Assembly (NCBI RefSeq): GCF_022347765.1
Contig: NZ_JAKRFZ010000009.1
Location: 168,712-232,711 of the forward strand
Length of the DNA stretch: 64,000 nt
Origin: Pseudoalteromonas sp. OOF1S-7
GTDB taxonomy: Bacteria; Pseudomonadota; Gammaproteobacteria; Enterobacterales; Alteromonadaceae
Direction: 5' to 3'
Numbering within the stretch: the stretch's first letter is position 1; every line of letters begins with the position of its first letter. Made by a program: the position numbers and the translations under genes. Positions 59,518 to 64,000 of the stretch are shown here, in pieces. Below the pieces are notes generated by a model. The model searched no databases and was not told where the DNA came from. It was given only the letters and a program-made list of their open reading frames with translations.

Positions 59518-61125
59518 TTACTCCAATCGGAAACTACGCACCTGCTCATCTAAAGAGCGAGCCAGGTCGAGGAGGTTTTCACTGATCTGTTTGCTGCCAT
59601 GGGCATCAATCAGAGATTGCTCAGCGTTGTCGCGAATTGCCACCACACTTTGATTGATCTCCTCGGCGGCCAGATTCTGCTGCTCCGTTGCATCGGCAAT
59701 TTGTACATTCAGTGCATTGATCTCATGCATCTGATTCGAAATATCCTTGAGTGCCTGTGCCACCTGCTTGACCTGCATGGCGCGATCATCCGCTTCCTCA
59801 CAAGATGCGCTCATTGCACTAACCGTTTGTGCGGCTTCGTTTTGCAGCTTGTCTATGGTGCGTTTTATTTCGTCGGTTGAATCATGCGTTCGGGTGGCCA
59901 GGGTGCGTACTTCGTCGGCAACCACGGCAAACCCGCGGCCTGCTTCACCGGCGCGGGCCGCTTCGATGGCGGCATTCAGTGCCAGTAAGTTTGTTTGCTC
60001 GGCAATGCTGCTGATCACTTCCAGTACTTTACCCACTTCCAGGGTTTGTGTCTGAAGCTGGCTAACCTGCTCTGCCGCCTGGCGCACATCGCGTGCCAGC
60101 TGATTAATGCTTTGCTCTGTACGTTCTGCCACAGCCATGCTTTGCTCGGCAAGGTGGTTGCTGCTGTCAGATTTTTCAGACGCAAAGTGGGTGGTGTTTT
60201 TCACTTCACTGGATGAGCTTTCCAGCTCATTGATAGCCGCAGCGACTGAATCCGTGCCTTGCTTTTGCTCCTGAATAGCCCGCTCGGTCGTATCGGCGGC
60301 ATTGTAGATCTGCTCGGCAGACTGGATCAGCACATGCGATGAGGCCGACACCTGAGCAATGTTGTCTTTAAACGACGCCATCATCTTATTAAAGTTGATG
60401 GCCAGCCGACCCAGTTCATCGTCTATGGTATCGTCGATACGTAGCGACAGGTCCTTGTTCTGGGTTGCCAGGCGCATCGTACGGCCCAGTGTTTTCAGGC
60501 GCACAATAAAGAGCTTGCGAAAAAGAATACCCAGAATGACAAACGTCGTGGCAAAAATGCCCGTCAGTAAGCCTGTGCTCAGCCAGGTGTTGCTGTGTAC
60601 CGTGTCATCAATATCTTCAAGAGAGTAACTGATCCGCACTGCACCAAGCACATCGCCTTCTTGTGCCTGATGGCAACCCAGGCAGTTAGTTCCTTTATAG
60701 TCTTCCTTTGCGACCATCGGTTTAAGGTAGGTCATGATACGCTTACCGTCGCGCTGTTCAATGACCAGGGTTTCCTGACCCCGTAATGCTGCCCGCTCGA
60801 CCTCGCTGGTGGGTTGCTGATTGGGGTTACCCATACCATACAGCTTATTGATTTTGTCACCACGAATAATATGTGCGTCTTCAATGTTATCGTGATTACG
60901 CATTTTGTCGCTGAGGATCTCGCGATTGGCCATTGTGCCGGTAAGCATCATGGTGTTGATAGAATCGAAATAATTGTCTGCCAACAAACGAATATTGGTC
61001 TCGACGGTTTCTTCGGCCAGTTGTTTTTGCTGACTGGAGTTACTTAATATACTGGCGATCAGCACCAGTACGCCGGTAATGGCAAGTAACGCATAAATTT
61101 TATGTTGAATGGATTTCACACGCAT
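59518..61125 (-). CDS. Methyl-accepting chemotaxis protein with c-type haem motif in its sensor
   Basis: This 535-residue chemoreceptor has membrane helices at about 11-28 and 181-203, a periplasmic sensor between them, a HAMP region (204-257) and a signalling domain with the conserved hairpin tip at 369-410 ([20 protein letters not shown] as its first part). The sensor contains Cys148-Leu-Gly-Cys151-His152, a CxxCH site for covalent haem c, near the second membrane helix. Haem-bearing PAS-like chemoreceptor sensors are known in Geobacter. The sensed signal (O2, NO or redox) is unknown. A truncated haemoglobin is encoded 103 bp upstream on the same strand. Confidence 0.9.
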   Translation of the reverse strand: MRVKSIQHKIYALLAITGVLVLIASILSNSSQQKQLAEETVETNIRLLADNYFDSINTMMLTGTMANREILSDKMRNHDNIEDAHIIRGDKINKLYGMGNPNQQPTSEVERAALRGQETLVIEQRDGKRIMTYLKPMVAKEDYKGTNCLGCHQAQEGDVLGAVRISYSLEDIDDTVHSNTWLSTGLLTGIFATTFVILGILFRKLFIVRLKTLGRTMRLATQNKDLSLRIDDTIDDELGRLAINFNKMMASFKDNIAQVSASSHVLIQSAEQIYNAADTTERAIQEQKQGTDSVAAAINELESSSSEVKNTTHFASEKSDSSNHLAEQSMAVAERTEQSINQLARDVRQAAEQVSQLQTQTLEVGKVLEVISSIAEQTNLLALNAAIEAARAGEAGRGFAVVADEVRTLATRTHDSTDEIKRTIDKLQNEAAQTVSAMSASCEEADDRAMQVKQVAQALKDISNQMHEINALNVQIADATEQQNLAAEEINQSVVAIRDNAEQSLIDAHGSKQISENLLDLARSLDEQVRSFRLE

Positions 61126-61228
61126 CGCACCTTAAAAAAGCAGAGCCGTTATTATGCGTGTTTAGTAATCAGGGCAGTTTGACTTAGCGCAAAAAATTAT
61201 TGCGCTAATTTAATATGAAATTAATACT

Positions 61229-61690
61229 TTAGTCGTGATTTATCATGTGTGTGGCTAATTGAGCCAGCGATTTTCGCAATCCTTCTCGTAACAAAGGGTT
61301 GTCGACTTCCTGATCAAGGGCTTTGTCCATGCAGTACATCCACTGATCACGCAGCTCTTTATTTATCGTAAATGGCATATGGCGCATTCTGAGCCTGGGG
61401 TGACCATATTGTTCTGCAAACAAGTCCGGACCGCCCAGCCAGCCGGAGAGAAACTCGAAAAATACCTGACGGATGCGATCCAGTGGTAACGGGTGCATAT
61501 CGTATAAAGGTTTAGCGTAGGGGTCACTTTCCATAATGTCATAGAAGCGGTTGGCCAGCGCTCGGGTGCCAGCTTCGCCACCGATGATCTCATAAGGTGT
61601 TTTCTCGGGCGTCGGAGCCTGATGGGTTGCATCTGAGGATGGATTGTCACTTGCATCTTGATTAAAGATGCGTTTAATTAACTGCTTCAT
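61229..61690 (-). CDS. Group II truncated haemoglobin
   Basis: This 153-residue protein is a two-on-two globin with a 35-residue polar N-terminal extension. Family features are [33 protein letters not shown] with the proximal His104 in MRHMPF, and Trp117 of the distal pocket (RDQWMYCMD). Group II members bind O2 and NO and often act in NO or oxygen handling. It may be cotranscribed with the haem-motif chemoreceptor gene downstream (inference). Confidence 0.93.
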   Translation of the reverse strand: MKQLIKRIFNQDASDNPSSDATHQAPTPEKTPYEIIGGEAGTRALANRFYDIMESDPYAKPLYDMHPLPLDRIRQVFFEFLSGWLGGPDLFAEQYGHPRLRMRHMPFTINKELRDQWMYCMDKALDQEVDNPLLREGLRKSLAQLATHMINHD

Positions 61691-61719
61691 ATAACATCAC
61701 TATATCGTTAGGCCGTTCA

Positions 61720-62541
61720 ATGGATAAATACGCGGTTTTTGGAAACCCGATTAAGCATTCTAAATCTCCTGCCATTCATACGCAATTTGCTGGTCAGTTT
61801 AATTCGGTCATTGAGTACCGGGCCATACTGGCTGAATTGTCTGAATTCGAATCGACGATAATGGCGTTCTTTGCCCAGGGTGGTCTGGGTGCCAATGTCA
61901 CTTTACCCTTCAAAGAGCGCGCGTATCAATTGTCTGGCCAGTTGACGGAGAGAGCCAGGTTAGCTGGAGCAGTCAATACTTTGATGCCACAACCAGATGG
62001 TTCAATACTGGGCGACAATACAGATGGCGCAGGGCTGGTTGCTGACTTACTGCGCCATATCGAGACCTTATCAGGTGCCAGAATCCTGCTGATTGGTGCG
62101 GGAGGTGCAGCGCGTGGCTGTGTTTATCCACTTTTGCAGGCCGGGGCTGCGAGTGTGGTGATTGCCAATCGCACCGCAGAAAAAGCACAGCAACTTGCCC
62201 AGTTGTTTGCTGAATATGGCGAGGTGCAGGGCGTTGCACTAAGTGACATTCCCGATAAGCACTATGATCTGGTGATTAACTCGACGTCATCGAGTGTCAC
62301 AGGGCAGGTGCCAGACGTCGACCCTCTGCATGTCAGCAACTGCGCACTGGCGTATGACATGTTTTATAGCGATCAGCAAACAGCCTTTTTGGCTTGGGTC
62401 GCCGAGTATAATGCGAAAGCGCACTGTGTCGATGGTATGGGTATGCTGGTGGGGCAGGCAGCTGAAGCGTTTGCCCTGTGGCGAGGTCAAACCCCGGAGG
62501 TAGCCCCTGTGCTGAGTGCGATGAAAGAGGGCAGACTATGA
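61720..62541 (+). CDS. aroE: Shikimate dehydrogenase
   Basis: AroE (273 residues; E. coli 272) reduces 3-dehydroshikimate with NADPH. The shikimate-binding segments are [14 protein letters not shown] (Ser residues near 15-17) and [12 protein letters not shown] (catalytic Lys near 66); the Asp pair partner is in [10 protein letters not shown] (near 102) and the NADP motif is GAGGAARGC. It is divergent from the globin gene by 29 bp. Confidence 0.97.
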   Translation: MDKYAVFGNPIKHSKSPAIHTQFAGQFNSVIEYRAILAELSEFESTIMAFFAQGGLGANVTLPFKERAYQLSGQLTERARLAGAVNTLMPQPDGSILGDNTDGAGLVADLLRHIETLSGARILLIGAGGAARGCVYPLLQAGAASVVIANRTAEKAQQLAQLFAEYGEVQGVALSDIPDKHYDLVINSTSSSVTGQVPDVDPLHVSNCALAYDMFYSDQQTAFLAWVAEYNAKAHCVDGMGMLVGQAAEAFALWRGQTPEVAPVLSAMKEGRL

Positions 62542-62777
62542 ATCAGCAGATCCTGATCAATGATGATATTCACTACGATGATAAACGCCAGTGTCTGATA
62601 TTCACCGCGATGGTATCGGGTATGCTGGTTTCTTGTGTGATTGCGACTACGCTGCCAAAAGAGCAGGCGCTCGCACACTTTAAAGCACACCAGTTTGATT
62701 ATGAGATGCAGGCCGAGCAGCAAATAGAAGAAGAGGCGTACTCGGCCCAGGGGGAAATTGAACTAATCCAGCTCTGA
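62538..62777 (+). CDS. yrdB: DUF1488 family protein (YrdB)
   Basis: I start at the ATG at 62538 (79 residues), overlapping the aroE stop by 4 bp, instead of the longer frame that begins inside aroE. It contains [20 protein letters not shown] and an acidic C-terminus, as in E. coli YrdB, which also follows aroE. Function is unknown. Its 3' end overlaps the convergent yrdA by 15 bp. Confidence 0.85.
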   Translation: MNQQILINDDIHYDDKRQCLIFTAMVSGMLVSCVIATTLPKEQALAHFKAHQFDYEMQAEQQIEEEAYSAQGEIELIQL

Positions 62778-63311
62778 CAGGTAGTCATCTTTGAGTTCGA
62801 CGTAGTTCTGCGCCGATGTTTTTAAAAAGGCGATCTCCTGCTCATTGAGTGGCCGAGCTTGCTTAACCGGGCTGCCAACATACAGGTAGCCCGACTCCAG
62901 GCGTTTATTAGGAGGCACTAAAGCACCACCACCTATGATCACGTCGTCCTCTACCACGACATTGTCCATAACAATTGCTCCCATGCCGACCAGTATGCGA
63001 TTGCCCAGCTGGCAGCCATGCAACATCACTTTGTGGCCAACGGTCACATCATCTCCAATGATCAGAGGGTAACCATCCGGGTTTGAAGCACTTGAGCGAG
63101 TAAGATGTAATACGCTGCCATCCTGAACATTGGTACGTTTGCCAATCTTGATAAAGTTCACGTCTCCTCGCGCTGCGACTAAAGGCCAGACACTGCTGTC
63201 TTCTCCCACTTCTATATCGCCAACCAAAACGGCGCTTTCATCTACATACACGCCGGCCGCTAATTTTGGGGTTTTGCCATTATAACTTCTGCCTTTGTAT
63301 TTGTTTGTCAT
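62763..63311 (-). CDS. yrdA: Gamma-class carbonic anhydrase-like protein (YrdA)
   Basis: This 182-residue left-handed beta-helix protein has repeated hexapeptides such as VLVGDIEVGEDSSVWP, and His residues in VLHL and VGHKVMLHG at the gamma-carbonic-anhydrase metal-ligand positions. Members form trimers and bind Zn or Fe; enzymatic activity of YrdA is uncertain. It is convergent with yrdB, matching E. coli gene order. Confidence 0.94.
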   Translation of the reverse strand: MTNKYKGRSYNGKTPKLAAGVYVDESAVLVGDIEVGEDSSVWPLVAARGDVNFIKIGKRTNVQDGSVLHLTRSSASNPDGYPLIIGDDVTVGHKVMLHGCQLGNRILVGMGAIVMDNVVVEDDVIIGGGALVPPNKRLESGYLYVGSPVKQARPLNEQEIAFLKTSAQNYVELKDDYLSELD

Positions 63312-63497
63312 TTTAGTATCCCTTTATTACCTGCTGTTACCGCTATTCTTGGTACTGAGTTCAGTGTAGAGCTTTGCTCAATAGATCTCCAGCCCCGCAT
63401 AAAGCGCAATATTGCATGTTTTACATGCGTTTTTGCACTGTTTGGTATGATTTTCATTCGAACGCGCCGTTTTTCTCACTTTTCTTCAAAAAAGGGG

Positions 63498-63525
63498 TTG
63501 CACTGGGTTTCGATTTCCCTATAAT
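63498..63525 (+). promoter_or_regulatory. rrn promoter P1
   Basis: TTGCAC (63498-63503), 16-bp spacer, TATAAT (63520-63525), then the GC-rich discriminator GCGC, the mark of growth-rate-controlled rRNA promoters. Confidence 0.85.
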
Positions 63526-63623
63526 GCGCATCCACCGACACGGGGAGCAACGCTGAAAAGCAACGCGCCAAGTGACGGGAAAGCCAAACGGAAAGCTTAA
63601 TTAAGAAAAATTAAATTTTCTAG

Positions 63624-63651
63624 TTGACTTTAAAAGTGAAGCGGTTAATAT
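63624..63651 (+). promoter_or_regulatory. rrn promoter P2
   Basis: TTGACT (63624-63629), 16-bp spacer, TAATAT (63646-63651), followed by GGCGC. An A/T-rich tract just upstream (63600-63622) resembles an UP element. Confidence 0.8.
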
Positions 63652-63678
63652 GGCGCTCCACTTCGCAGCAAGGCTGCG

Positions 63679-63700
63679 GTAACTAACCAGGGTTAGTTAC
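63679..63700 (+). promoter_or_regulatory. rRNA leader hairpin (boxB-like)
   Basis: GTAACTAACC, two bases, GGTTAGTTAC: a perfect 10-bp inverted repeat directly before boxA, the place of boxB in E. coli rrn leaders. Confidence 0.6.
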
Positions 63701-63702
63701 TT

Positions 63703-63715
63703 TGTTCTTTAAAAA
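63703..63715 (+). promoter_or_regulatory. boxA antitermination element
   Basis: TGTTCTTTAAAAA matches the E. coli rrn boxA (TGCTCTTTAACAA) in position and pattern; Nus factors use it to keep transcription going through rRNA. Confidence 0.85.
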
Positions 63716-63730
63716 TATGAAGCAATCATC

Positions 63731-63743
63731 TGTGTGGGCACTC
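63731..63743 (+). promoter_or_regulatory. boxC-like element
   Basis: TGTGTGGGCACTC follows boxA as in the E. coli rrn leader. Confidence 0.7.
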
Positions 63744-63883
63744 GTACAGATTGAGTTCTAACAGCAGATTCTAGTTCGCTAGATGACGCACAAAAATTAG
63801 AGTCTCAATTTCTTATGAGTGACTAACATAGTCAATTTATACAGAATTCATTGAGCACGAAACTTCGGTTTCAAAAAAACTTT

Positions 63884-64000
63884 TAATTGAAGAGTTTGAT
63901 CATGGCTCAGATTGAACGCTGGCGGCAGGCCTAACACATGCAAGTCGAGCGGTAACATTTCTAGCTTGCTAGAAGATGACGAGCGGCGGACGGGTGAGTA
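63884..64000 (+). rRNA. rrs: 16S ribosomal RNA (5' end, cut by window edge)
   Basis: The start TAATTGAAGAGTTTGATCATG and the following GCTCAGATTGAACGCTGGCG match the universal 16S 5' end. Only the first 117 bases are inside the window. Confidence 0.97.

Larger units (their letters stand above)
63312..63883. other. Ribosomal RNA operon leader region
   Basis: This 572-bp region between yrdA and 16S rRNA holds no gene. It contains two promoters, a leader hairpin and boxA/boxC antitermination sites, each listed separately. Confidence 0.9.

Overview
The window looks like the replication-origin region of a marine gammaproteobacterium of the order Alteromonadales, most probably Pseudoalteromonas. 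This rests on the gene order (atpIBEFHAGDC, parAB, rsmG, mnmG, oriC, mioC and rpmH, dnaA, dnaN, recF, gyrB), on a prolidase that closely resembles the Alteromonas organophosphate-acid-anhydrolase type from memory, and on the E. coli-like 16S rRNA start at the right edge. No database search was possible.

Layout. (1) Positions 1-4710 are accessory DNA: a radical-SAM peptide maturase cut by the left edge, a divergent 50-residue precursor-like peptide, a GlxA/AraC-type regulator, a second precursor-like peptide with a Gly-Gly motif, and a membrane-bound winged-helix regulator. This is the most novel part and looks like the edge of a ribosomally synthesised, modified peptide (RiPP) locus. (2) 4954-12024 is the complete F1Fo ATP synthase operon, followed upstream by parB-parA-rsmG-mnmG on the same strand. 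(3) 16378-16813 is a strong oriC candidate with an AT-rich GATC-containing unwinding element, four perfect DnaA boxes and about 19 GATC sites, followed by mioC. (4) 17891-25013 holds a beta-lactamase-fold lipoprotein, mnmE, a ToxR-like regulator with a probable TPR region, and a three-gene thiol-redox operon. (5) A perfect 8-bp tandem repeat (25137-25270) precedes yidC-yidD-rnpA-rpmH, then dnaA-dnaN-recF-gyrB; recF contains two perfect parS palindromes. (6) 35185-48434 holds glyQS, tusA, fadBA, slt, pepQ, a YigZ-family gene and trkH. (7) 48906-59461 holds an unknown gene, a PilZ protein, trkA-rsmB-fmt-def, a LysM protein, dprA-smg, the yrdD-like gene, tsaC and hemF. (8) 59518-63311 holds a chemoreceptor with a CxxCH haem motif beside a truncated haemoglobin, then aroE, yrdB and yrdA. 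(9) The right edge is a ribosomal RNA operon with two tandem promoters, antitermination boxes and the first 117 bases of 16S rRNA.

How the parts work together. Most genes are core: replication initiation (DnaA, DnaN, GyrB, oriC), chromosome segregation (ParA, ParB, parS), energy supply (ATP synthase), tRNA modification (MnmE, MnmG, TsaC), membrane-protein insertion (YidC, YidD), translation start (Def, Fmt), potassium uptake (TrkA, TrkH) and fatty-acid oxidation (FadA, FadB). The accessory parts are the RiPP-like locus, the repeat array, the redox operon, the haem chemoreceptor/globin pair and a few unknown proteins. Starts were moved from the longest reading frame where a ribosome-binding site or family alignment favoured another codon; each such change is stated.
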